This document shows positions 1-6,212 of a DNA stretch of 8,228 nt, piece by piece. Both the position numbers and the translations under genes were made by a program. Origin of the DNA: an uncultured Ellagibacter sp. (lineage in GTDB: Bacteria > Actinomycetota > Coriobacteriia > Coriobacteriales > Eggerthellaceae). The stretch covers positions 1 to 8,228 of the forward strand of contig CAKUIV010000088.1 of the NCBI GenBank assembly GCA_934661105.1, given 5' to 3'. The notes beneath the pieces are model-generated. The model saw nothing but the letters and a program-made list of their open reading frames with translations, did not search any database and was not told the origin of the DNA. The first letter of the stretch is position 1, and every line of letters starts with the position of its first letter.

Positions 1-113
1 AGTCGGCGTGGTTTCAGGCTGCGGCGAGGCCGCCTCCTTCGGAGCCGAGCCTTACACCAACTTTCGCGACACTACCCCTTGGCGCACCCCCTTCGTATCC
101 AAGGTGATTTTGT
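1..113. other. Left edge, no recognisable gene
   Basis: This short stretch lies downstream of the LysR gene stop codon. A plus-strand frame is open here and runs on to about 295, but from 114 onward it lies antisense to the LysR gene and resembles no family I know, so I treat it as a shadow. A small triloop hairpin (CTCC-TTC-GGAG, about 33-43) is visible without a T-run. I see no other feature. Confidence 0.4.
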
Positions 114-992
114 TCAGGACTCGCTCGCGTTTAGCTCCTTTTTCATCAACGCAATCAAATCCCTCGCAACCGGCTGAAGCGCTCGATTCTTCGCCACGGT
201 GCCGTAGAGGTTCCAGGTCACGCCGAGGTCTTCGACGTCGCGGGCGACGATTCCAGGGCCCAGCCTCTCCTCATCGCCGGCAAACGGCACAATGACACGC
301 CCGGCTTCGAGCAGGTCATTTACGAACGATATCTCGGATGGCCCGAATCTCACCGTAGGCGGACACCCGGCTTCTTTCAACTTCCCGATCATGGCCAGCT
401 GTTCGGGAGTCTCCTCTATGGCACAGGCCAGGGCGCGGCCTAGCAAATCGGAGAGCTGAACGGTCCCCTTCGCCGCCAGCTCGTCTGATTCGCTCATTGC
501 CAGCCGCATCGCCCTGCGGGCGTGGAACACTGCCTCGCCGTTCCCCGGGCGGGTTCCCACGACAAGATCGAACGACCCCCTGTCCGCCGGGTGGTTATAA
601 ATGTCTTCGGAGAAGAAGGCTATGTTGAGGTCGAGGTCGGGCCGTTGAAGAACGAAGTCCGCAAGAAAGCCCTCTCGAAACCACAGCGCGAGCGTGCCGG
701 TTGCCATCGCAAGATTGAGGCGGGCGCGGCCGCTCCCCCGGGCTGAAAACCGCCCCAACAGCTCGTCGTGCCGCTGCACGTAGGCGGCGGCCTCGGCTTG
801 CAGCTCGAGCCCCTCCCGAGTCATCTCGACGCCTCTGGGGACTCTTGCAAAGAGCTTCGCCCCCAGCTCGCGTTCAAGGTTGCGTATGGCCTTGCTGAGC
901 GCCTGCTCGCTCACGTTCTCCACGGAGGCCGCTGCTGTCATGCTGGAGGTGGAACAGACGGCGAGAAAGTACCTCAACTGGCGGTAGTCCAT
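114..992 (-). CDS. LysR-type transcriptional regulator
   Basis: A 292-residue protein, the usual length for a LysR regulator. Residues 1-60 form the winged helix-turn-helix: it opens MDYRQLRYFLAVCSTSSMT, followed by the family pattern around EQALSKAIRNLERELGAKLF and RVPRGVEMTREG. A linker helix follows (about 62-85), then a periplasmic-binding-protein-like effector domain (about 90-290) that should bind a small co-inducer. I chose the ATG at 992 because a GGGGGAG ribosome site sits just upstream and the HTH begins at residue 1. The frame stays open upstream to 1241, but that part looks non-coding. The gene is divergent from the Tat flavoprotein gene at 1305. By the usual LysR arrangement it probably controls that gene and itself through the shared control region. 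The ligand cannot be told from sequence. Confidence 0.93.
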   Translation of the reverse strand: MDYRQLRYFLAVCSTSSMTAAASVENVSEQALSKAIRNLERELGAKLFARVPRGVEMTREGLELQAEAAAYVQRHDELLGRFSARGSGRARLNLAMATGTLALWFREGFLADFVLQRPDLDLNIAFFSEDIYNHPADRGSFDLVVGTRPGNGEAVFHARRAMRLAMSESDELAAKGTVQLSDLLGRALACAIEETPEQLAMIGKLKEAGCPPTVRFGPSEISFVNDLLEAGRVIVPFAGDEERLGPGIVARDVEDLGVTWNLYGTVAKNRALQPVARDLIALMKKELNASES

Positions 993-1180
993 GTTTCTCC
1001 CCCTCAAGACGTCCTGCATGCCATCGGTGGCTTCTGTGGTCACCTGGCCCTGTGCCCTGCATTCGTCGGTGAAACACAATCTCTGGTTGCTGCTTGCGGG
1101 TGGCTTCCCTAGGAACGGGCCTGATGATACCTGAAAAATAGGCGGCGAATAGTCCAAACAACTTCGTTTTTGGCTCACAG

Positions 1181-1197
1181 AACAACTTTCTGTTGTT
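1181..1197. promoter_or_regulatory. Candidate LysR operator dyad
   Basis: A perfect inverted repeat AACAAC / GTTGTT with a 5-base spacer, 17 bases in all, about 108 bases before the flavoprotein start and 189 before the LysR start. Size and place fit a LysR recognition site. Binding is inferred, not shown. Confidence 0.4.
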
Positions 1198-1224
1198 GCT
1201 GAACACGACATCTGTTGGACATCA

Positions 1225-1238
1225 GCCCCAAAAGGGGC
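1225..1238 (+). other. Small leader hairpin before flavoprotein 1
   Basis: A perfect 5-bp GC stem with an AAAA loop (GCCCC-AAAA-GGGGC), 66 bases before the flavoprotein start codon. It has no T-run after it, so it is not a terminator. It could be an mRNA 5' structure or simply lie in the promoter. Confidence 0.35.
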
Positions 1239-1304
1239 CACCCTGTCTTCTTAAGCGGGAGACGGAGAAGCCTCTGCTCCCATGCCGACCAAGGAGGGGT
1301 AAAC

Positions 1305-2909
1305 ATGGAGCTCACTAGAAGGAATTTCGTTGCGAGTGCGGCGGCCGCATTCGCCGTGGCAGGCGCCTCGAATGCCGCGCTGGCCGACGGCGAGTCGGAC
1401 AATTCCTGGCTCGGCGATCCCGCCGTTGTTGCCGACGACAAAATCCAGGAGACCAAGGAAGCCGACGTCATCGTTGTCGGAGCCGGCCCCGCCGGCTTCT
1501 GCGCCGCAGCCTCGGCCGCCGAGGGTGGCCTGAGCGTCATCATGATTGAAAAGGACGCCGAGTTCAACGCCAACGGCGGCGCCATGTTCTTTGTCAACTC
1601 GTCATACCAGAAGGAAATCGGCTACGAGGTCGACAAGGCCCAGGCCGGCTCGCTCTTCCTCGAGCTCATGGGAAAGAAGGTCGACCAGTCCCAGGTTTGG
1701 CGCTTCTTCGACCGATCCGGTGAGGCAGGCGACTGGTTCGCCGGCATCATGGAAAAGTACGGCATGCATCCCGTCATGCAGGGCATAGGCTACCAGCTCG
1801 ACCCCAACAACAACGCGATTCCGGGCACCCTGGCCTTCTACGGCGGCCCGAACACCCCCACGGACGTGACCGACTACGACCCCTACACGTGCGACCTGGG
1901 CCTCGGCTACGTCCCAATGGTCGACTACCTGAATGCTATGGCCGACTATGTCGGGAGCATGGGCGTTCAAATCGACTACGGGACGGCGTCTGAGTACCTG
2001 CTCCGCGAGGACGACGGGCGCGTCGAGGGCCTCGTCGCCAGCACTGGGGCGGGCCATGTCCGCTACAACGCCAAGGTGGGCGTTGTCATGGCGGCCGGCG
2101 ACTATGGCGCCAACGCCGAGATGATGGGCACCTGGTGCAACACGGTGGCCCGTTCGAACGGCAATATCATGATAGCCACTCCCAACACGGGCGACATGCT
2201 CAGGCAGGCGATGTGGGTTGGCGCCGTGATGCAGCCGTGGCAGGACCATGCCCCTTCCTGCTTTGTTGGCGACGCCCATCCCATCTGGAATCTCAACGTC
2301 AACGCCGCCGGTCAACGTTTCACCAACGAGTATACCTCAACATCGAGTCTCGCCAACGCCATCATCCGCCAGAAGGACTGCAAGAACTACGCATTGTTCA
2401 ACGAAAAGTATGCGACCAAACTTCCTGCGGTCCCCGGCATCATCGGCGGCGAGGTGCCGACCCCCGAGCAGCTCATCGGGGCATGGGACAAGTTGGTCGA
2501 GGCCGGCCTGTACGTAAAAGCCGACACCATCGAGGAGGTGGCCGAGAAGCTCGGCCTTGACCCCGAGGCGGTTGTGGCGACGGTGGAGCACTACAACGAG
2601 ATGTGCGCGGCCGGGGAAGACAGGGACTTCCACAAGCCGGCCGAGGTGCTCTTTCCTCTTGATGAGCCGCCCTTCTATGGATTCAAGAACGGTTGCTGCA
2701 TGCTGAGCGTCCACGGCGGAATCCATGTCAACGCCCGCTTCCAAGTGCTCGATGTCGACGAGGCCCCGATTGAAGGCCTCTATGCCGCCGGGCTCACGGC
2801 CGGCGACTTCTGGGCGAACAGCTACACCACTCGCTTTGCCGGCATGAGCCACGGGCGCAACGTGACCAGTGGCTACCTGGTCGGTCGCGAGCTTGCGGGG
2901 TTAGAGTAG
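1305..2909 (+). CDS. Tat-exported FAD-dependent reductase (flavoprotein 1)
   Basis: A 534-residue flavoprotein of the FAD_binding_2 / fumarate reductase-like family. The start at 1305 has a strong AAGGAGGGG site at 1291-1299. Residues 1-27 are a Tat signal peptide: TRRNF twin-arginine motif, an Ala-rich hydrophobic core, and an ALA cleavage site after A27. The mature part has the Rossmann dinucleotide motif GAGPAG at 59-64, the ribose-binding acidic residue E82, a second FAD motif around VVMAAGDYGAN (260-270), the TGDML loop (295-299) and RFTNE (338-342). The C-terminal FAD cap is LYAAGLTAGDFWANSY and GMSHGRNVTSGYLVG. By family it should transfer electrons to an organic acceptor outside the membrane. 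There is no CxxCH haem motif. The position matching the catalytic arginine of Shewanella fumarate reductase (R402) is T346, so fumarate is unlikely; steroid-type or other enone/enoate chemistry is possible. It is divergent from the LysR gene. Confidence 0.9.
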   Translation: MELTRRNFVASAAAAFAVAGASNAALADGESDNSWLGDPAVVADDKIQETKEADVIVVGAGPAGFCAAASAAEGGLSVIMIEKDAEFNANGGAMFFVNSSYQKEIGYEVDKAQAGSLFLELMGKKVDQSQVWRFFDRSGEAGDWFAGIMEKYGMHPVMQGIGYQLDPNNNAIPGTLAFYGGPNTPTDVTDYDPYTCDLGLGYVPMVDYLNAMADYVGSMGVQIDYGTASEYLLREDDGRVEGLVASTGAGHVRYNAKVGVVMAAGDYGANAEMMGTWCNTVARSNGNIMIATPNTGDMLRQAMWVGAVMQPWQDHAPSCFVGDAHPIWNLNVNAAGQRFTNEYTSTSSLANAIIRQKDCKNYALFNEKYATKLPAVPGIIGGEVPTPEQLIGAWDKLVEAGLYVKADTIEEVAEKLGLDPEAVVATVEHYNEMCAAGEDRDFHKPAEVLFPLDEPPFYGFKNGCCMLSVHGGIHVNARFQVLDVDEAPIEGLYAAGLTAGDFWANSYTTRFAGMSHGRNVTSGYLVGRELAGLE

Positions 2910-2923
2910 GGGCAAGCCTTGAA

Positions 2924-2965
2924 TGGCGGGATGCTAGCAGCGGGGAAGCTGTCGGCATCCCGCCA
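2924..2965 (+). terminator. Hairpin terminator of flavoprotein 1
   Basis: A perfect 11-bp inverted repeat, TGGCGGGATGC / GCATCCCGCCA, starts 15 bases after the stop codon. An inner CAGC / GCTG stem closes a GGGGAA loop. It is a very stable structure in the right place for a terminator or an mRNA 3'-end stabiliser. It has no T-run, so simple intrinsic termination is not certain. Confidence 0.6.
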
Positions 2966-3047
2966 ACCCAGCTGATACTACGGCAAGATCAGACTGTCCA
3001 TCACAGGATGGGTCCTGAAACCAGAAGGGCTCAAGGAAGGCGTGCAT

Positions 3048-3080
3048 GGGGCCGACCCTGAGAAGAATCGGGGCGGCCCC
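3048..3080 (+). terminator. Second GC-rich hairpin, possible terminator
   Basis: GGGGCCGACCC pairs with GGGGCGGCCCC, 10 of 11 positions, across an 11-base loop. TATTGTT follows on the plus strand, a weak T-rich tail. It may be a back-up terminator for flavoprotein 1. Confidence 0.4.
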
Positions 3081-3210
3081 TATTGTTGACCACCTGCACG
3101 CGATTGGAAGATGCCTGTAGCTTTACGCCAGAGCTGTCTTGTCTGCCCTCACTATGGATATGAGGGCCATGGATGTGAAGGCCCTGGGGACCGCATTCCA
3201 AACAAGTTTG

Positions 3211-3239
3211 ACTGGGGATTCCTAGCCTTTGGCCCCAGT
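3211..3239 (-). terminator. Hairpin behind the LuxR remnant
   Basis: A perfect 7-bp repeat ACTGGGG / CCCCAGT begins 1 base after the stop codon of the minus-strand LuxR remnant, and a mildly T-rich tail follows. It fits the original terminator of that lost gene. The absence of a clean T-run lowers confidence. Confidence 0.4.
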
Positions 3240-3240
3240 A

Positions 3241-3390
3241 TTACTCTGGAGCTTCAAGTAAGTCGAAAAGCTCTTGCTTACTGTGGATACCCATCTTGCG
3301 GTAGATACCTCGAAGGTGAGTGCGCACAGTATTTTCCGAGATGCATAGCCGCTCGCAAGGTACTTGCCGCTAAGTTGTTGGGATAGAAAA
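3241..3390 (-). pseudogene. LuxR regulator remnant (C-terminal HTH only)
   Basis: Reading the minus strand up to the TAA at 3241-3243 gives RLCISENTVRTHLRGIYRKM followed by GIHSKQELFDLLEAPE. This is the second half of a LuxR-type helix-turn-helix and its C-terminus. The match to the HTH of the intact regulator at 4529-5998 (SENTVKTH, AYRKLDVHSREEL) is plain. Upstream the frame stops at 3370-3372. Shifting one base near 3352-3354 restores the family sequence, giving SQQLSGKYLA just before RLCIS. So the piece carries a frameshift and is cut off at about 3390, where the ferredoxin terminator begins. All membrane segments and the first HTH helix are missing. It is non-functional, and probably the tail of a 12-helix LuxR regulator that once served another reductase. 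Confidence 0.75.
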
Positions 3391-3592
3391 AGAAAGCGCG
3401 CCGAGTGAGTTGATATTCACTTGGCGCGCTTCTGTCGGGCGTACGACCGGTTTATGGTTAGCGGATTGCTTCCGAATCCGCATGTCATCAAACCCCTCGC
3501 GGCGTCAACTTGGCCAAAACACATGCGTGCATCTGCATATGCCTTGCGAGCTTCAACTGTTCAGGCAAAATGCAATATGCGAGAAAGGGTGT
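3391..3592. other. 3' flank of ferredoxin gene, no gene seen
   Basis: Besides the terminator at 3394-3431, this gap holds a perfect 7-bp hairpin GCGGATT / AATCCGC at 3461-3481 with a 7-base loop. I see no conserved reading frame on either strand. The plus-strand frames here lack a ribosome site and family resemblance. Confidence 0.4.
3394..3431 (-). terminator. Intrinsic terminator, minus strand
   Basis: AAGCGCGCCGAGTGA pairs with TCACTTGGCGCGCTT: 15 positions with a single non-Watson-Crick pair and an 8-base loop. On the minus strand the stem is followed by TTTCTTTTTCTAT, a good U-tract. It would end transcription of the ferredoxin-like gene at 3593-4168, which stops 162 bases upstream. Confidence 0.8.
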
Positions 3593-4168
3593 CTACCAAA
3601 TTAGGCCACGCTCAAAACGCTCGGCGGCAATCTGATTGTTCTGGTCGACGATGTCGGCAAAACGCTCGCGGTATGTGCTCGGATCGCGCGGGACAAGCCA
3701 ACGAGACTGGGTTGGGCACACGTAGGCGCACTGCCCACACGTCATGCACATCATGTCACCGCCGATGACAGGGTATCCAGTTTGTTCGTCCATGACGATG
3801 ACGTCCATGGGGCAGCGCTCCGCACACGCCCCGCACTTCGCGCACGTCTCGGTGTTTACCTCGAGACCATAGCGGCGCATGTTGATCATATACGCCCTGC
3901 TGGTGGGGCCAGCCGCACGCCAGAACGACATGGCGCCGCAGCAGTCGCCATGACACGAGCAGATCGTCTCCGCCTCGACGCTGTTGGTGCACTCGATAAT
4001 CATGCCTTGTTCGACGCTCTTGTGCAGGCGTTCCATTGCCTGCTCGTAGGTGATTTCTTTGCCCACGCCGTGGTCAATCCAGAACTGCGCCTCCTCGCCG
4101 CACGACAGGCAGGTATACAGGTCGTTGTCGCAGATGACGGACTTCGTGCCCTCCAGGTCCCACTCACC
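3593..4168 (-). pseudogene. Two-cluster 4Fe-4S ferredoxin-like protein, 5' truncated
   Basis: The frame encodes an iron-sulfur protein with two classic 4Fe-4S motifs, CAKCGACAERCP and CMTCGQCAYVCP, preceded by a CSCHGDCCG cluster-like motif. Numbered from the GTG at 4066, these are C75/78/81/85, C107/110/113/117 and C36/38/42/43. A GTG at 4066 could open a 157-residue protein, but no ribosome site precedes it. The same frame continues upstream with family-like sequence: GEWDLEGTKSVICDNDLY, then TCLSCGEEAQFWIDHG. The true N-terminus therefore lay beyond about 4168, where the sequence becomes IS30 transposase. Such proteins pass electrons to soluble or membrane oxidoreductases. This one is probably broken, unless a truncated form is translated. 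It ends at a good terminator (3394-3431). I do not recognise a specific gene name. Confidence 0.72.
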
Positions 4169-4352
4169 ATCGGGTGGTCGCGGCGAGCCCGCCCCTTGGC
4201 TCCGACGTCCAGTTCCTCCGGATCTCGTCCGCCACGGTCTGCTGGGTCCTGCCGAGCGACCTGGCTATCGTCGCGAGCCTGTCGCCCCTGTTGAGCCCGG
4301 CCTCTATCTGCTCCCTGTCCTCGCAGGTGATCGGTCTCCTCTCGGCTGCCAT
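4164..4352 (-). pseudogene. IS30-type transposase, N-terminal fragment
   Basis: A 62-codon frame from ATG 4352 to TGA 4164-4166. Residues 8-47 match the IS30 family N-terminal helix-turn-helix (CEDREQIEAGL, LATIARSLGRTQQTVADEIR, RN), which binds the element ends. A full IS30 transposase is over 300 residues, so the DDE catalytic domain is missing. The frame stops where it runs into the ferredoxin-like gene, with no inverted repeat at that junction. The break is therefore a deletion or recombination scar within the element, not its end. The start is preceded by a G-rich stretch. Frames opening further upstream (to 4424) lie in the structured leader and are unlikely to be coding. Confidence 0.75.
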
Positions 4353-4463
4353 GTCGGCCCCCGTCCCGCGCCCGCTGTGGGCAGGGCGCACGTGCCCGCG
4401 TCCGCGGATGCGGCCCGCGGGCAAGAATCTAAGGCCTCGGGGCGGCCCCGTTCCCAGTCTCGA
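4170..4463 (-). mobile_element. IS30-type element, truncated (copy A)
   Basis: The outer end is placed at about 4463, because the 18 bases TCGAGACTGGGAACGGGG (minus strand, 4446-4463) recur at 7975-7992, where similarity to the second copy also begins. From there about 104 bases align with the right-hand copy with roughly 17 differences by my hand count, then the transposase start follows at 4352. The inner part is lost at about 4170-4195, at the ferredoxin junction. Just outside the end, at 4465-4477, is a small palindrome CAGAG-TTA-CTCTG. IS30-family elements are known for symmetric target sites, so it may be part of the insertion site. Confidence 0.65.
4393..4423 (-). other. Conserved leader hairpin of IS copy A
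   Basis: The outer stem is TGCCCGCG / CGCGGGCA, the inner stem CCGC / GCGG, with an ATCC loop. The same fold occurs in copy B at 8015-8044. It lies between the element end and the transposase start, where it could limit translation or read-through. Confidence 0.5.
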
Positions 4464-4528
4464 ACAGAGTTACTCTGCAATGAGATGGGAATTAAGGGGT
4501 TTATATTAATGTCGGTTATATCGCGTCA

Positions 4529-5998
4529 TCAGCTCCCTGCGGAGACACCATCCATGAGTCCACCGCTGATGCGCGCCTCATCAACGTCACGAACGAGGTC
4601 CATAAGTTCCTCGCGCGAGTGAACATCCAGCTTACGGTATGCATGCGCTGCGTGCGTTTTGACGGTATTCTCGCTCACACCGCGCATCTCCGCGATCGTT
4701 TTGACCGACATACCCATGGAGAGGTCACAGGCAGTCTCAAGTTCGCGTTTGGTAAGACCTTTACCGGTCGCAAGAATCAGACAGTCCGCCTCGATTGTCT
4801 GGCGCAAACCCGGAAGCGTTGCAAGCTGTTCTCTTTCGCGACGATGGACCCCCAGTTTGAGATCTTTGATGACGAGAACGAACGACGCGATCATGGCAAC
4901 ATTGGTGATGGCCAGCAACCACTGCGAGGTAACGATTGACGGCGCCGCAACATGTGAGAGCACGCCGCCGAAAAAGAGGCCCAGCGTGAAGACGGCATGC
5001 GTAAATGCGGCAACATATACGCTGTGTTGCGGGCAATCTACCGCATAGTAAACGGTAACGCTCCAGAAAAGCACGCCAAACAAGTAGTAGCCACTCGAAG
5101 AGAACACGACAGCGTACGGCGCAATAGCTCCACCCGAAAGAACGAACACGCCGGCGATGACCATGAAGACGGCCACAGAGATAGACACAATAACGTCAGT
5201 CCAGTCGGCATTGCTCGCCAACACCGCAACCAGAATTATCGCCGAGAGAATAAACACCGAGCCGATGACCACGCTACTGGCGAGAGATGCGGTACCTTCA
5301 AGACTATCCACTACGAACCTGATCGAATTGAGGGCTGCGGCCAATAGGAAGAAGGTCAGCATTTGTGTGGGAGGGACAGTAGGCCGTTCGACGTGCTGAG
5401 TTGCCTCGACGCGAAGCATTGCTCGACATGCATATGCATCTCGGATGATTAAAGCGATAGCAAGAGGTATCAGCACCATAGATGCCATGGCGATCGCTTC
5501 GGGCACACTACGAATGACGAGTGCGATGAGCATCTGTAAGGCAGTTGCCGCAAGCAGCACAACGCTTCTCTGCTGGCTGTCCCTCACGCCGACAAACAAA
5601 TCGAATCGCACGACCGTCAAGAATGCGCTGCCAAGCACCGTACAGATGGCGCCTGTCCACGCCAGCACAGATGACTCCGTCGCCCCCAAAGTCAACGCAA
5701 TCTGGAATATGGAGGACGCTGCGAGCAGAAATGCGCCAGCGCATCTCATAATGACAGAGCTGACAAGCATCTGTAGCCGTGGAGCCGCAAACACCAGCGC
5801 AAGATAGACCGCACAGCCCAGCGCATTCTGTACATACCAGGAAAATGGTCCGAGTAACCCCATCGTGGGAGCATATAAGCCACATGTCTGCCAGCCCCAC
5901 TGCAAGGCGAATGCCGCCGTGACCATCAGCAGGTATCGCGTGCCCGGTGGCGCTAGAGTCGATGAAACCGTGCTCACTGGCTTCCCCCAACGAGGCAT
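4529..5998 (-). CDS. Membrane LuxR-type regulator, 12 predicted helices
   Basis: A 489-residue protein. Residues about 20-385 contain 12 hydrophobic segments that I can count, the first near LLMVTAAFALQWGW (23-36) and the last near WLLAITNVAMIASFVLVI. A short basic linker (about 386-410) leads to a LuxR/GerE helix-turn-helix at about 415-469, with the recognition region SENTVKTHAAHAYRKLDVHS. This architecture is characteristic of Eggerthellaceae, where such regulators sit next to reductase genes they control; one governing dopamine dehydroxylation in Eggerthella lenta is described. It is probably a one-component sensor detecting a substrate at the membrane and activating the divergent flavoprotein at 6213. 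The ATG at 5998 has a GGGGG stretch a few bases upstream, an acceptable but not strong ribosome site. To my eye the base composition is less GC-rich than that of flavoprotein 1. The sensed ligand is unknown. Confidence 0.9.
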   Translation of the reverse strand: MPRWGKPVSTVSSTLAPPGTRYLLMVTAAFALQWGWQTCGLYAPTMGLLGPFSWYVQNALGCAVYLALVFAAPRLQMLVSSVIMRCAGAFLLAASSIFQIALTLGATESSVLAWTGAICTVLGSAFLTVVRFDLFVGVRDSQQRSVVLLAATALQMLIALVIRSVPEAIAMASMVLIPLAIALIIRDAYACRAMLRVEATQHVERPTVPPTQMLTFFLLAAALNSIRFVVDSLEGTASLASSVVIGSVFILSAIILVAVLASNADWTDVIVSISVAVFMVIAGVFVLSGGAIAPYAVVFSSSGYYLFGVLFWSVTVYYAVDCPQHSVYVAAFTHAVFTLGLFFGGVLSHVAAPSIVTSQWLLAITNVAMIASFVLVIKDLKLGVHRREREQLATLPGLRQTIEADCLILATGKGLTKRELETACDLSMGMSVKTIAEMRGVSENTVKTHAAHAYRKLDVHSREELMDLVRDVDEARISGGLMDGVSAGS

Positions 5999-6043
5999 TC
6001 CATGCCCCCGCTCTTCTCAATAGTTGACAAGAATTCTAGCTCA

Positions 6044-6061
6044 ACGTCTCACCCGTGACGT
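6044..6061. promoter_or_regulatory. Candidate LuxR operator dyad 1
   Basis: An imperfect 18-base palindrome. Its core is a perfect TCAC-CC-GTGA (6049-6058), with flanking ACGT at both outer ends. Size and place, between divergent regulator and target, suit a dimeric HTH protein. Binding is inferred. Confidence 0.35.
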
Positions 6062-6083
6062 ATGAGATGCATTTTCATGGGCA

Positions 6084-6099
6084 ATTTCACCTATGAAAT
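6084..6099. promoter_or_regulatory. Candidate LuxR operator dyad 2
   Basis: A perfect 6-bp inverted repeat ATTTCA-CCTA-TGAAAT, 114 bases before the flavoprotein 2 start. Its left arm runs into a TCAC step like that in the dyad at 6049. It is a candidate operator or activator site. Confidence 0.35.
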
Positions 6100-6212
6100 G
6101 TGATTACGTGGCGGATTGAACAGAGAAGAATCGTGGTCGCATCGGGTGAGCCGGCTCGCAGCGCATTGCGTTGTCAGCCACTCCTCAACGACTGAAAACG
6201 GAGGTTGTGACC

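Larger units (their letters stand above)
993..1304. promoter_or_regulatory. Divergent control region, LysR / flavoprotein 1
   Basis: This is the 312-base gap between the two divergent start codons. It contains a perfect 6-bp dyad AACAAC-TTTCT-GTTGTT at 1181-1197, and the same half-site AACAACTT also appears near 1159. A direct repeat GACATC occurs at 1207-1212 and 1218-1223, an 11-base step, about one helical turn. A perfect GCCCC-AAAA-GGGGC hairpin sits at 1225-1238. LysR proteins typically bind such dyads between divergent genes, so 1157-1223 is the best candidate operator. I could not fix a convincing -35/-10 pair for either gene. The AT-rich block at about 1130-1175 is the likeliest promoter area. 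Confidence 0.55.
2910..3240. other. Non-coding stretch with serial hairpins
   Basis: No gene is supported here. It holds several GC-rich hairpins: 2924-2965 and 3048-3080 behind flavoprotein 1, then a chain of overlapping stems between 3145 and 3239. A plus-strand frame from 3111 reads into the DNA opposite the LuxR remnant and looks like a shadow. The stretch is probably the 3' region of flavoprotein 1 on the left and the 3' flank of the lost LuxR gene on the right. Confidence 0.5.
5999..6212. promoter_or_regulatory. Divergent control region, LuxR / flavoprotein 2
   Basis: This 214-base gap is richer in A+T than its neighbours between 6020 and 6110. It holds two dyads listed separately (6044-6061 and 6084-6099), a further loose pair CATTTTCAT (6070-6078) with ATGAAATG (6093-6100), and TCTCA / TGAGA at 6047-6067. 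On the minus strand a TAGAAT hexamer at about 6033-6038 could be a -10 for the LuxR gene, but it lacks a matching -35. On the plus strand TTGACA at 6024-6029 has no -10 at the right distance. Promoters are therefore not settled. Confidence 0.5.

Noticed and set aside
8..295. Plus-strand reading frame at the left edge
   Set aside because: Most of it is antisense to the LysR gene, and its composition looks like a shadow of GC-rich coding DNA.
993..1241. N-terminal extension of the LysR frame
   Set aside because: The added 83 residues do not fit the family, and the inner ATG at 992 has a good ribosome site directly before the HTH.
1215..1304. Longer start for flavoprotein 1
   Set aside because: It would bury the Tat signal 30 residues inside the protein, whereas the ATG at 1305 has AAGGAGGGG at the right distance.
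3111..3386. A 91-codon plus-strand reading frame with several cysteines
   Set aside because: It lies opposite a clear LuxR HTH tail on the minus strand and across hairpin-rich DNA, has no good ribosome site and resembles no cysteine-rich family.
3593..4066. Intact ferredoxin starting at GTG 4066
   Set aside because: There is no ribosome site before the GTG, and conserved-looking sequence with three cysteines continues upstream in the same frame.
3782..4622. Two overlapping plus-strand frames of 170 and 190 codons
   Set aside because: They run antisense across the ferredoxin-like gene, the IS fragment and the LuxR end, crossing a recombination scar, with no family resemblance.
6024..6029. 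TTGACA as a plus-strand -35 box for flavoprotein 2
   Set aside because: The bases 16-18 downstream (around 6046-6053) do not resemble a -10 hexamer.
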